NCBI RefSeq assembly: GCF_022965805.1
Contig: NC_133117.1
Span: forward strand, 10,936,183-11,000,182
DNA length: 64,000 nt
DNA from: Primulina eburnea
Lineage: Eukaryota > Streptophyta > Magnoliopsida > Lamiales > Gesneriaceae
Direction of reading: 5' to 3'
The position numbers were made by a program, and so were the translations under genes. Below are positions 1-11,496 of the stretch, one piece after another. Each line of letters begins with the position of its first letter. The stretch's first letter is position 1. Under the pieces are notes generated by a model. That model searched no databases, had not been told where the DNA came from, and was given only the letters and a program-made list of their open reading frames with translations.

Positions 1-923
1 GGTGGTTTGGGTGTGGCTCGGTGAAAAATAAAGATGGCTCAATTGTTAGGGCTTGGTTCGAAAATTAGGGTTTCTTCATGGTTTAAAGTTGAAACATTGC
101 TCAACGAGGGTCGAGTCATGGTTCACGAGGGCTAATTAAATATAAAAAGTCTAAGTTTTGAGTTTCGAAATTTTATATTAAAGTTTGATCTAATTCGGGA
201 TTAAAACGCACTAATATGTTATATTTCAATAATAAATTAAAAGCCATCAATTAAGCCAAATAAACATACGAGAAAAATTATGTAAGCTCAAATAATTATT
301 TGGGATGGTCTAGAGTCAATGGAATTAAGAAAATGTCAAAATCATGAAATTTTATGTCTAGAGGTAAAACGATAATTTTACACACGGAAAATAATAAATG
401 TGTTGTCAGTGCTTTGAATGATGTTTTATATGCTAATATGATTATTTTGAATGTTTATGGAGTGTTATGATAAAACAATAACGTTAAAAGACATGTTTCA
501 TGCTTGGTTTAAAAGAAAAATATTATATGCATGTTTAATTTTTATAAGTGATGAAAATACGAAATGTTGAAGGAAGTGAATTAATTGTGACTAATATGAT
601 GATACGATTATATGTTAATACATATGCCAAGGCTCAGTTGACGGGTGAGAGTGTCGCTGATGTCCCCGGCGCCCAGTAATGTGGTTACATGTAGATGGAT
701 CATCGCCCCAATACGAATATGAAAGTCACAATTAATAATCTGAATTCAACGGAAAGAAAATGGAATACGTATATATGAATATGATGAATATGTGAATATG
801 TTGATAAGAAAATGTTTATGTTTAAGTTTATGCATCTTCATGAAAATGTTATTTTACGTACAAATATTTTCACTGTTGCTTGTGTTCTGTTTATGTATTA
901 CTTGTTATAAAGATTATGGTGTG

Positions 924-942
924 TTGAGTTTTTAGACTCATT
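924..942. repeat. LTR palindrome GAGTC-TTTA-GACTC type, copy 1 (diverged)
   Basis: TTGAGTTTTTAGACTCATT is a diverged copy of a short dyad (GAGTCTTTAGACTC) found in LTRs of several families in this window. It lies about 450 bases before the LTR end. Confidence 0.7.
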
Positions 943-1253
943 AGGTGTGGTTGATGCAGATGATTATGATAATAATGATAATGGAGGTCTTGATGGTTGA
1001 TATGACTAGATTGAAGGTGCACATAACCCGAGGACTAGCGCTAGTTTTTCACACTATTTACGTTTATGTTTTTAAGTTGATGTTAAAGAAATTTTTATGA
1101 CTTTCATTATGATTTTGAAAGGTATTTTAGATGTTGTTAGTTTCAGAAATTTTGCTAAGTTAGGTTTGCAACGATTGACGATTTTATGGTTTGAAACTAT
1201 TTCTTTTGATTTTCAAATATGGTTGGATGTTTTATTATTAAAATGATGTCAAA

Positions 1254-1258
<5 letters not shown>

Positions 1259-1294
<36 letters not shown>
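1259..1294. repeat. (TA)18 microsatellite
   Basis: An uninterrupted TA dinucleotide run sits inside the 5' LTR. The solo LTR at 5370-8228 has only a short TATATAT in the corresponding place, so the run expanded after insertion or differs between copies. Confidence 0.95.
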
Positions 1295-1300
<6 letters not shown>

Positions 1301-1383
1301 GTATGTATTTCAATTTGGCCGAAATAAGTACGAGGACAAAAATTCTAGTACTTTTTAAGAAAATGAGTAGTAGAAGTTTCAAA

Positions 1384-1401
1384 TGATATCAGAGCCAGGT
1401 T
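1384..1401 (+). other. Primer-binding site for initiator-Met tRNA
   Basis: TGATATCAGAGCCAGGTT differs at one base from the sequence complementary to the 3' end of plant initiator-Met tRNA. It primes minus-strand DNA synthesis and lies two bases after the LTR end. Confidence 0.9.
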
Positions 1402-2705
1402 CCTGTAAAGGGTTGTGCCATCATCAGTGCCGGGAAACTCAGTCATCAAGCCTCAAATTTGTAAGTTTACATGCTTTATATGATTTTATGATGTTACCTA
1501 CATGATTATATAAATTATATGTTTACATCACATGAGATTATATGTTTTATATGCTTAAAACCGCTAAAATGAATTAATATATGTTGCATGATTTGAAAAA
1601 GTAGATTTAAATTGCATTTATGTTTAAGTTTACATGATAAATAATTTTTATCCACGCATGCTGGCCTTATAGTGGAATTGCACATGTTTAAGAATGTGGT
1701 TAACAGACCTTAGGAAAGGTTGAAAATGAATGGACTATATTGATTTTCGGGTTTTGGTATTGATGTTTTGCTTTTTAGGTCATAAGTTAATCATGAAGAG
1801 TTTGAATGCCTTTGGGACATGTATATTTTCTAAGAAAATACTGATGATTCGTGGTTACTAGTTGAGTTAATTTTTGGGAATTACACATAAGTAATAATGA
1901 TTCGAAGACTGCGATGATCATTAGAAGTAAGAAAATGCATAATATGGGATGTTAGGTTTTGATGGGAAGGTAATATCGGTTATGAGAATTGATTTTGGGT
2001 TAATAATCTTAAAATTATTGAAAATTATGTCATGAGAAACCTATAGAGGGGAATTAAGAATGCCAAGAACTTATGATTAATTGTGGAAAATTTTGGAATT
2101 AAGAACCTATTGGATAATTTTCAAGGAAATTAAGAATTTATTTTTGCAATTATTAAGGAATTTGGGGACTAGTTTAACAATAAGTGAGAATTGAATGTGT
2201 TAAAAGATATGAATTTGATGATTTAGACTTGTAAGAAAATTTAGAACCTTGGGATATCTTGGTTACATTGTTATAAAGAATGTTACTCAAGGGTATTGTA
2301 GGATAAATCGATATTAGGCTTGAAAGTCTAATCGTTAGTGGATGTTTTTGAGATTTTAATGTTGAAATATGATAGGTTGATGAACATTTTGGGTATAATA
2401 TGAGGAAGGTAATATACGATAAGGGTGGTCATCCATTCTTTTTTATTGTGAATTGTAAGAAAAGTTGAAATTCGAGGTTATAATAACATAGCACTAAGTC
2501 ATCATTGGTCGTTTTAAGTTGCGATTCGCAAACGAGGATTTAGAAGGTAAATTTAATTGAGATCAAGGAGACATAAAGACGTCCTAAAACTTATTTTTAT
2601 CAGAGTTCGCAACGGAAGCGTAGATTATTGAGATACTAGAACTAAGTCTAAATTTTTTTGATTATCGAGGATAAGCGAATTTCGTGGACGAAATTCATTT
2701 TTTTT

Positions 2706-2709
2706 GGGG

Positions 2710-2740
<31 letters not shown>
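2706..2740 (+). other. Polypurine tract expanded into a G homopolymer
   Basis: GGGGGGA is followed by 28 consecutive G residues (2713-2740), directly before the LTR start TGGTAACGTCCCG. Its position identifies it as the plus-strand primer. Other elements here have tracts of about 10-15 purines, so this one is abnormally long and could be an assembly or sequencing artefact. Confidence 0.85.
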
Positions 2741-2741
2741 A

Positions 2742-3437
2742 TGGTAACGTCCCGAAAAATTCGAAAGTCCACGTGAACATGAATGATTATCAAATTCTTA
2801 TTTATTTTAATTAAATTATTTTAATTTCATAAATTAATTATGATGTGTGCATATTTACATGTTTAAAATGTACTTTTATGCATGAACGGATAACTATTTA
2901 TTTTTAAAGGTTATTTGAGTTGCGATCGAGGAACGGAGACCGAGGGCTGAAAAAATGGAAATGTTTTATTAGTTAATTGTTTTTAATTATTTAAAATAAG
3001 TTCTATGCTTTTTCTTATTTTTTAAAACAAGGAGTTTTGAGGTGATTTTATACGGCGGGACATGATTTTTATCGGTATTCGATTTTCAACAAAAATATGA
3101 ACGTTTTGACAACTCGACTATTAATTTCACAAACGTTACTAAACAAAATAATTTTATTTAGCACTAATGAGATTATTAGGCCTAACTAACCTTGTTAATG
3201 GCCTAAGCTATGAATAGTGTTTTAATTGGTATTTATACAAAACCCACCTCATAACAAACAATTCACACACCCCTTCCCCCCATCAAATCAAAAAAGACTC
3301 CTTGTTCTCCCAAGCACACGACACACACAAGCATCAACAAGAGGAGTTTTGAAAATTGTCAAGGAAATTCAGGCCAACGTCCTCTTGTCGTCGTTCTTCG
3401 ATTCGTCAACGATAATTCGTGCGTCATACACGCAAAG
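2742..3437 (+). mobile_element. 3' LTR of family A element, right-truncated
   Basis: It begins TGGTAACGTCCCGAAAA and aligns with 5370-6057, including the GCGATCGAGGAACGGAGACC block near 2919. Similarity stops at ACGCAAAG (3437), so about three quarters of the LTR is missing. A TTTATAC word near 3231 is a weak TATA candidate. ORFs that can be read here are chance frames in LTR DNA. Confidence 0.8.
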
Positions 3438-4054
3438 AAGTTTAGTTGGGAAATAAAAGATTACTAAAGAAGTTTAGTTTACGATGTTTCAGACTGTTAT
3501 CCTTTACCTGTTCTGCTTTTGTACGGATTGTTAGTTTGTCTGCAGAGATTGAATTGCAACTAATGACGTGGCTAGCTGATCAGGAGTTAAACTGATCGAC
3601 AGATTAGTTCATCTGGATTACATTAGTTCTAGTTGATGTCCTTTCAGTTTAGCACTTCTATTCAATTCACAATTGCGATGTACCAGTTCTACGAATAACA
3701 CTCTCAGTTATGCTCTTTAGATCTTGTATCAATCACTTTATCAATCTTCAAATCATCCATTTGAAAATTTATAGGTTTCTTCGATAACTTTAGTCGGTTT
3801 ACTTCAGTTTTTACTTGTTCCATTAACTTGATAAATCTCCTTCAATTCAGTTACGCTTTTCTAGTTCAGTTCAAGATTTTTGATCAGCTACTGGTCTTTT
3901 TTTTTACAATTTATTTTTCAACACCCGACACTTGGGAAAAGAGTAAGAATGCTGAACTGACTTCAGTGGATACTTCAGCTAACTAATTTTTCACAGTGAC
4001 AATCTTCTTTGATAGGCTTGTGTGCACAAAATCAATGCAATTTCTGAGTGGTTC
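3438..4054. other. Non-coding remnant next to extra ORF copy A
   Basis: No coding frame or RNA gene is recognisable. The stretch is rich in CAGTT and CTGATC words like the copia LTR at 60894-61845, so it is probably the decayed 3' untranslated part of the minus-strand element carrying copy A. No LTR start or polypurine tract could be placed with confidence. It contains a short sequence repeated inverted near 4619-4637. Confidence 0.4.
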
Positions 4055-5369
4055 CTAGGAGTTGATCAGTTTAGGAATCATAACTGCTTCTCTTATAATC
4101 TTTTCAACTGTTGAGAATAAGGCAGATACGTCCTTGGTCAACTTCTTTAAGTCTTTCATTCTGTGTTCCTTGGGAGTGTCTTGACTTAAAGAATGCAGCA
4201 GAGTTGATTTTACTTGAGAAACCGTAAACTCGAGATCTTGCAAACTTTACATTATGCTTTCAAGCATGACATCAGTTGCAAGCGCAGTTCAGGAGAGAAT
4301 TCTTCAGGAATAGCTGGGGCTTTCCCTTTTCCATTCTCGCTGACATTGACAACTGCTAATGCTCCAAGGCCAACATCTTGGTCCACATCTTCAACTACCT
4401 CATTAACTGCTTCTTTTTGTACCGATAGACTCTGAGGCAGATCTTGATGATCATTTGAAGCACTGGGTACTTGAGAAGTCTTTTTGAAGAGATCGGTTTG
4501 TGTTAAGCTTCTGAAATGAAGAAAGTCTCAGGAACCACCAAACTAGTGGAGATTAGTTCTGGTAAAACTGATGGTTCCTGGACTGTTGGCTTTGCTTGAA
4601 ACTTAGTAATCTGTTTAATTCCCAACTAAACTTCTTTAGCTTGTATCTCAGCTTCATTTGTTGGGCCACTTTCTTCCTCTGCCACTAGTTCAACAATAAC
4701 TTCATCAGCATCTTGGTCTTCCCCGTGCTCCTGCTGAATTTATTTAGCAACTGATAACAACAACTTATCCACATTGTCTATAGATAGCTCTTCTTCTATG
4801 AATGTGGTCGGTTGAGCTACTGGTTTAGAAACTGGTAGAGTGATTAAAGCTGTGGAGGAGGAGGGTTGAACTATCTCAGAAACTGATGGAAGAGCAGTCT
4901 CTGTTGTCTCCTTGGCAAATGGTTCCGGGAATGATTTAACATCAGCTGGTTTAGCGGAATATTTTGCAACAGTTGTTATAAACTCCTCATTTGGAGTGAT
5001 TGTGTCAACTGGAATGTTCAACTTCTGTCCCATCTCTCAATTTTTGATCTTGAGTTATAGAGTGATGAGATCTGAGTCCAATTTCTGAAATATTGTCCCG
5101 TCGGCATACACAGTTGGTCTAACTGGAAAATAGTTTTCCTTCAATTCAACCGTCACTTCAGTTAGCTTCTTGATTCTCATTAAATCGAAGAAGTATTCTC
5201 TTCTTTCCATGGCTTGTGTGATTGAAGTAGCTTTCATTGCCTTCATCACATCTGATTCCAGAGAAATGAATCTCTTAATAACTGATTTATTCTTTAGCTT
5301 CTTGGCCAGGATTATATTCCTAAACTATAATCATTCGTCAAAATGTTCATTTTTAGCTCAGTATACTTG
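4055..5369 (-). pseudogene. Extra ORF of copia-type element, copy A, C-terminal part
   Basis: Read on the minus strand, frames at 5249-5055, 5033-4740 and 4243-4055 follow the same order as copy B at 35165-37201. First comes a segment around QAMERREYFF, then a Ser/Pro/Glu-rich acidic linker, then a charged C-terminus likely to form a coiled coil (KDLKKLTKDVSALFSTVEKI). Stops and frameshifts separate the frames. The reading continues across a solo LTR at 8229-8464 and across the LARD at 17379. I do not know the function. The family resembles uncharacterised proteins I associate with Gesneriaceae genomes. Confidence 0.6.
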
Positions 5370-7460
5370 TAATGCCCCGAAAATTTGAGGGTCCACGTGA
5401 ACCACATGCATACAAATTATTAAATTCCTTTGTATTTTAATTAAATGTTTTAATAGCATGAATTAATAATGTTGTGCATTTTGACATGTTAAAAATATAT
5501 TTTTCGACATGGTTGCATTAAAATGTATTTTTAAAGGTTATTCGAGTTGCGATCGAGGAACGGAGACCGGGGGCTGAAAAATAGAAAATATTTTTATTAA
5601 GTAATTGTTTTTAAATATTTAAAATATGGGTGATGATTTTTATTATTTTTTAAAATAAGGGATTTTGAGGTGATTTTATCGGTGTTGGTTTTTCAACAAA
5701 AATACGAACTTTTAGGCAACCCGGCCAATAAATTCACAAACTTATTTTAAAAAAACTATTTTAATTAAACTCTAATTAAGCACTAATGGGCCTAATGTGT
5801 ATGCTTAATAGGCCTAATTTTAATTAAGGATGTGATTACTATATAATATGTTAAAAATCACCCCAAACCCTATACAAAATGTCACGCACACTTTCAGAAA
5901 ATTCCCACGCCAATTTTTCTGAATTCTCTCCATCAATTCACAACACACACCACACAAAGAAGTGAAGGGAAAAATCGTGAGGGCTGAAGGAAAATTCAAG
6001 CCTAGGCCCTCCTCGTCACCGTCTTTTTCGTCAACGGATAATCGTGCGTTTAATACGCAAAGGCATCCCATACATCTCCTTTTCTCATCTATCGCATCGT
6101 ATTATTGTTTTAAATATCGTGTGCATGAAAAACATAAAGTTATTTGACTCATTTTCGAAATATTTCACATACATATATTGAATTCATGAATTTTGATCCA
6201 AAAACTTGTTCTATACGTATAAAGGGGCTGCCATGATGTTAAGTTATGATCAAGTAAAGTTTTTGCATCATTTGGAGTCCTAGAGACACACCATACCCAC
6301 GGAAACCACAAACGAATCAAGCTGGAGTCAATATTGCTGTCTTGGTGTCATGGGGTTCGATTTTCATGTATGTGGGGCTGGTTGGGTCACGGCTTGGGGC
6401 CAAGGCTCGGTCAGGGGATGGTACAATCGAAGGTGGGGTCCTAACCATGTTGGGGCTCGAGTAGGAGGTCTTGGAGGAGTCCTTGCCAACAAGGACTCCT
6501 ACCCGAGAGCCTTGGTGCAGCGCGCATGTTTGCGCAGCTTGTTCAGAGAGGTGGGCTTGGTCCAAAGCTCAAGGGCTGGGCTAGGGTGAGTTGTAAGGGT
6601 CTTAGGAAGGTGTGTGAGTTGTTGGTTTAGGGGCTGGGCTTGCTGGTAGGGACCTAGACACAAAAACGTAGAGTCCATCCTTGTGAGGGGTTCTCGGCCA
6701 GCTGTTAGGTTGGTTTGGGGGCTTCGGGTAAGGTTCCTAAGGGTTCCAAGGGTCCAGTAGGGTGCCTTAGGGGGTTGGTCAGGGCTTCGTCCACCATGGC
6801 TAGAGGTGGCTCGAGGAAATCGAACCATGGCTCGGGGTCGAAGTTTTTAGGTCAAGTTAGGATTTCTTTTTGAAAAACATTCGAAACACGGGTGTTGTGT
6901 CGTGGTTCAAAAGGGCTAAATAATATAAAAAATTTAAGTTTTGAATTTAGGAATTTTATATTAAAATTTGGAATTTTTCGGGATTAAGTAAAACGACTAA
7001 TTGCGAATTAAATAAAAAGTCTATTGTTTAAGCTAAATAGAATTATGAAAATTTTAATTTAGGCTTAAATAATTATTTGAGACATGTTAGAGTCAATGAA
7101 ATCAAGAAAAAATGAAAACCGAAATTTTACGTCTAGGTATAAAACGGTCTTTTTACATCTAAAAATTAGTAAACGTAATGGCAGTGCTCTGAATGCTGTT
7201 TTATATACTAATTATGATTATTTCAAATGGTTATGAATTTTTACATGTTAAATTATGATTTTTATATGTCTATGGATTTTGATGATTTAAGGTTGACATT
7301 TAAAAGATATGTTGCATGCTTGGTTTCAAAAAAAAAAAAAAAATATGATATGTTATGCATGATTTTTATAAAGTGATGAGAATGTAAAACATTGAAGGAG
7401 GTGAAGTAATTGTGACTATTGATGATATGAGGATTTGAGGTACGAATGAGAATAACGTGA

Positions 7461-7514
7461 GGGAAAAGGCCCCAGAGAGAGCCCATTTATGGGAAAAGAC
7501 CCCAGAAGGAGCCC
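7461..7514. repeat. 24-base direct duplication inside solo LTR
   Basis: Two near-identical units (7461-7484 and 7491-7514) of the form GGGAAAAGRCCCCAGA... occur with a 30-base period. They are a local tandem duplication within the LTR. Confidence 0.85.
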
Positions 7515-7828
7515 GGCGATCGTATTTCCATTCAAATGAAGATAGGCCAAGGCCCAGTTGACCGTGAGAGCATTGATGGTGTCCTTGCTGCCCAGTACTG
7601 TGGTTACATGTACATGGATCATTCGACTTTTTGAAGATGAGGAAAGTCACAATTAACGATCTGAATTCAACTAAAGAAAAAGAAAAAGGAAAAATGTTTA
7701 TGTGATGATAAAAGGTTTTATGTTATGTTGAGGAAAAGGAAATGTTAAGGTTTATGTTATGCATGTCATGAAAATGTTTTGTTGCTTGTGGTTTTATACG
7801 TATTATTTGTTATAAAGATTATGGTGTG

Positions 7829-7848
7829 TTGAGTCTTTAGACTCACTA
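7829..7848. repeat. LTR palindrome GAGTCTTTAGACTC, copy 2
   Basis: TTGAGTCTTTAGACTCACTA is the intact form of the dyad shared by several LTR families here. Confidence 0.9.
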
Positions 7849-8228
7849 GGTGTGATGGACGCAGGTGAGGTTGAAGGAGGTATTGATGGTTGATTTGGCT
7901 GGACTGAAGGTGCACATAACCCGAGGACAGGCGCTTTTACTTTTCCACACTTAGGATTTAGGATTACGATTTATTTTGAAGTATTTTTAAAACAATTTAT
8001 GCTTTTGAGTGGTTTTTGAGAGGATGATATTTTTCATGTTTATTGTTTTTTAGATTTGGTAAAACATTTGACGATTTCATGTTTTAACTATTGCAAGTGA
8101 TTTTCAAATACTAGTTGGTTGATTTATTTTAAAAATAGTGTCAACGTATTTATATATGTACTTTTCGAAAATTGGAGAGTAGAAAAAAAATTAGTACTTT
8201 TAAAGCAATAAGATTAAGGGACATTTCA

Positions 8229-8464
8229 ATACTCGTTGATTTCACCCATTATGAGGTCGATCTAAGTCTGAATTGCTTTGTTCGGCCTTGGCTCCTTTTT
8301 ATTAGTTTGGCCTTGCCCTTTGGATCAATCAAGGCATGTAGTAAGTCCATTCAGCTTCAGAATTTCCCTAGATTTAGTTCTTCTGAGGATAGTCCTTTTT
8401 TTTTCTTTGCATCTGGGTTCTGTAGCTGGTTTGATTGATTGATTTGGTATTGCAGAAATTGGTG
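8229..8464 (-). pseudogene. Extra ORF copy A, short middle segment
   Basis: This piece lies between the solo LTR (ends 8228) and the LARD (target duplication starts 8465). On the minus strand it continues copy A and joins 17379-18135 once the LARD and one copy of its duplication are removed. It corresponds to the basic/linker region of copy B, and no separate domain can be named. The first five bases are the right copy of the solo-LTR target duplication. Confidence 0.5.
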
Positions 8465-8803
8465 CTTTATGTAAAGGCACGTATTTCGTATTCATAAATT
8501 TGCGGAATTATTAAAAATTTTCTAAATAAATAATTATCTTGTCTCATTTAATTAAAATAAACATGTAAATAATTTTAACTTTAAAATAACAGCGGAAGTA
8601 AATATTGTTTTCAACCAACAATTTAAAAATAATCCAACTTAAACATCAATTTAAAAATAATCCAACATATTAAAACTGAGTTTGAATAATAAAAGGTGCA
8701 TAAACTAAATCATGAGGTCCTCGGGTTTACTACTGCTATCCCAAGATCGCTCACTGGTCTCCGCCTGTGGTCTCGACCTCATCAATACCTACAACAATCA
8801 AGT

Positions 8804-8824
8804 CTAGTGAGTCTAAAGACTCAA
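8804..8824. repeat. LTR palindrome, copy 3 (LARD 3' LTR)
   Basis: CTAGTGAGTCTAAAGACTCAA is the reverse complement of the shared GAGTCTTTAGACTC dyad, as expected for a minus-strand LTR. Confidence 0.9.
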
Positions 8825-10410
8825 CATGTATATATCGTGAATAACAAGTAATATATATCAAGAAATCGCATGCAACGTAAAAATAAAGTAACGTAAAGCG
8901 TACGGTGAAAATCGTATGATGAATAATTATAACTACGTGCATATCTGAAAATTCATACATAAAAGCTTTGCTCAATAGAGCTCTGTCATAACATATCATA
9001 GTTTTCTGGTAGAGATAATGTTTCTAAGCAAGTGGCCCATAACATAGCGTAAGCGTCTGATCAGACTAAACCACAGTATACTGGGCGGTAGAGATCAATC
9101 ACAGCCCTTGGAATGGATGTCCGTACCCATACATAATCATAAATCGGTCGTAAGTCACCGGGTGGAGAGGTCCTCGGTTGCGCCTACCGACTTCCAAACC
9201 CATAAACGTAAAGTGGCCACAAGACATATAACATATATCTCAAAAATAAACATTTTATATTTTTATGCACGTACTATAATTATAACCTTATTTTTACCGG
9301 ATGAGTTGGATCATTCCCAGGCTTGCTGCGACTTAATTCTAATATGTGACACATGCAATAAATCGTAACTTGACAAAAACTTAACAATCGAACTAAAAAC
9401 GAGACGAATAGAACCAATAACTTGATTTTTAGTCATGGCTTCGTACCAACCCGAACCAACATTAAACCGACGTTTAACCATGATTAAAATACCCCAAACA
9501 TACTGAAAAATATGCATAATGACTGTAAAACACGAAAATGGGTGAAAGGAATCCAAAAACATAAAACACTCTTTCGAGAGTCATTTTGGCACCTTTCACC
9601 GTAAATTCTCGTACGACCTCTAAACTCAACCAAATCACGAACGGCCAAAAACATGACTTTCCTAACTTGTTAAGGTAGTGTCCAGTCCAAGTCCATGGGC
9701 TAAAAGCCAACCAAGAACTCAAACCACCTCCTAAACCGCGACACAAAGTTGCTGTCAAAAAGGCAGCAGTAACATGGCTCGATCTAGACAAGGCAGCAGT
9801 AACATGGCTCGTTCCAGTGGCTGTATGGTCAACCATGGCCCGATCTAGAAATTACGGAGTGTTGTATGAACCATGGCTATGGGCTACAAGCCAGCCACAG
9901 CCCATCCCAACACCTCAAAACCGAAGTTACTCACACAAACCAGAAACAAAAATTTTTCGAGTGATGCTGGAGTTGTTGTTTTAAAAATCTGATGGAACCA
10001 TGAACCAAGCTTTGAAAGGACACCTTGGTCACGTCCTAGACATGGTATGGAAGGGTTCTAACCATGGCTACAGTCCCTAGGACAGCCATGATTTGAACTC
10101 TCACCCAAAACAACCAAATGATAAAACCTTGACTCCAATTCTGCACTTAAGGGAAAAGTTGTTGTCATTTATTTGTTTATGCGTGTATGGTCTTGAACCA
10201 TTGAACCAAAAACACCCTAACACATTCTAATTCATGCCTAGTAGCAGCCATGTGAGCCTGGAACCGAAGCAACACCCTGTAATCAACAAAACATCTCAAA
10301 CCGTGAAGCTGGAAACAAAAGAGTTTATAAAAATCTGTGCAGATTTTTTTGAAAATGTTGCTGCCACAAATTCGTTTTGCCTCATGAATCTTGAACTTAT
10401 AATGTTTTAA

Positions 10411-10420
10411 AATATTTATA
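10411..10420 (-). promoter_or_regulatory. TATA box of LARD 3' LTR
   Basis: On the minus strand this reads TATAAATATT, about 1.08 kb into the LTR. It is conserved at 16288-16297 in the other LTR. It is the best candidate core promoter of the family and would mark the U3/R region. Confidence 0.55.
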
Positions 10421-11496
10421 GGACTTGATTGAAGAGAAAAGAAACAACATATACATGCCTGGAATTTGTTTTGACACAAAACAAGTCAATACGACGAAGA
10501 CGAGCGGCGGAACCGAGTTGGATTCTCTTCTTATTTGCTGGTGCTATACTCGATTACTTTAGCTGCTGTTATCACGTTTCTAAGCTGCTAAATCTTATAT
10601 GTTTCGAAGCTTATGGTTGTAGGGAAGGTAAGGGATGAGGGTGAATGATATAGGAGGTTTTAAAGATGCTATAATACACAATACGTTGGGGGTTACAAGT
10701 CAAGAATTTGAATGGGTTTGAAATAATTCTCCTTCCTTGTTGCCATGAGTTTTGTTCTTATTATTCCTACTGAATGTGCACTATATTTTGCTAAGGTAAT
10801 GGTTTGAGGAAAAATTATGTGAATTATAGTGTTTGAATTTATTTATTTGTGAATTAAAATGGTCAAAGGAATGAACACACCATGAAGTCTCATTATAGGT
10901 ACTTTGAAAGGAAATGTTACTATACCTTTGAATTGTATTGACCAAATTCCAACTTATTTTGAATGGTATTTTATGGTTTAAATTTGCATTTTAATTGTTT
11001 AAGATTTTAAACCTCAAATATATATATTGTAATGCATTAAACAATTAATTTAGTTTAGAATATTGCATGGCATTCATGACTTCAAATTTAAATGCTTAAA
11101 GGCTATGTTTACTTTCTTGAATATTTTATACCTAGATTAATTCACCTTCATTTGTTCACATATTTTAATTTAAGCCTTAATTAAATATTGAACCTAAAAG
11201 AATTTATTTAATAACTTAGCTCTAATTAATTTAAATGAATCCTAAAACATTTTATTTCTTTAAATTAAATTATTCTTTTACTAAAATTAAATTTAGGAAT
11301 ATTTTCTTATTATTAATCTTATCTCTAATTTCCAAACTCCAGGCCGACCTCTCGTATTTATCCTGAAAAGCTAAAACTAAACATCTACTTTTAAAATAAA
11401 TAAAATACTTCATAAATTCATAAAAATTCATTTTTAGTTTAAATAATAGAAATTATGCATGGTTTTTACGTAATCTGATTTTTTTCGGGTTCTACA

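Larger units (their letters stand above)
1..1381 (+). mobile_element. 5' LTR (left part outside window), family A gypsy-like element
   Basis: This stretch aligns along its length with about 6800-8228, the right part of the solo LTR at 5370-8228. Both share an AT-rich block near 130-180, the palindrome at 924-942, a 'gtgcacataacccgagga' block near 1018, and a matching terminus ending in TTTCA. The LTR ends in CA at 1381, two bases before a primer-binding site, so it is the 5' LTR of a plus-strand element. It encodes nothing convincing. Confidence 0.8.
1382..2741 (+). mobile_element. Non-coding internal domain of family A element
   Basis: The stretch between primer site and polypurine tract is AT-rich and contains no recognisable gag or pol. 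The part near 2500-2700 matches, in reverse complement, 11500-11720 of the LARD and 22128-22330. The end carries the phrase CGTGGACGAAATTC that usually precedes the tract in plant gypsy elements. The element is therefore non-autonomous. A GTAAGT donor-like site occurs at 1461-1466, shortly after the primer site. Confidence 0.75.
5370..8228 (+). mobile_element. Solo LTR, family A, with target duplication ATACT
   Basis: It starts TGTAATGCCCCGAAAA and ends ...GGACATTTCA. The five bases before it (5365-5369) and after it (8229-8233) are both ATACT, a perfect target-site duplication. No internal domain is present, so this is a solo LTR from recombination between the two LTRs of one element. Its left part matches 2742-3437 and its right part matches 1-1381. 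It interrupts extra ORF copy A. Frames within it, such as those near 6317-6828, are not credible genes. Confidence 0.92.
8470..11496 (-). mobile_element. LARD 3' LTR
   Basis: This is the lower-coordinate copy of the LARD LTR (3027 bases). In place of roughly 210 bases found in the other LTR near 15470-15682, it has a short local duplication of AAGGCAGCAGTAACATGGCT near 9760-9810. Frames at 9108-9368 and 9311-9836 recur in the other LTR only because the LTR itself is duplicated. Confidence 0.92.

Noticed and set aside
1384..1410. TGGTATCAGAGCC-type sequences as tRNA gene ends
   Set aside because: They complement the tRNA 3' end and lie just after LTR ends. No cloverleaf or gene body is present, so they are primer sites.
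6317..6828. Overlapping frames of 80-110 codons on both strands
   Set aside because: They lie in a GC-richer part of the solo LTR 5370-8228, have low-complexity composition and no family resemblance.
9108..9836. Frames conserved with 14779-15453, which might look like a duplicated gene
   Set aside because: The conservation is that of the two LARD LTRs as a whole and extends equally over stops and non-coding flanks.
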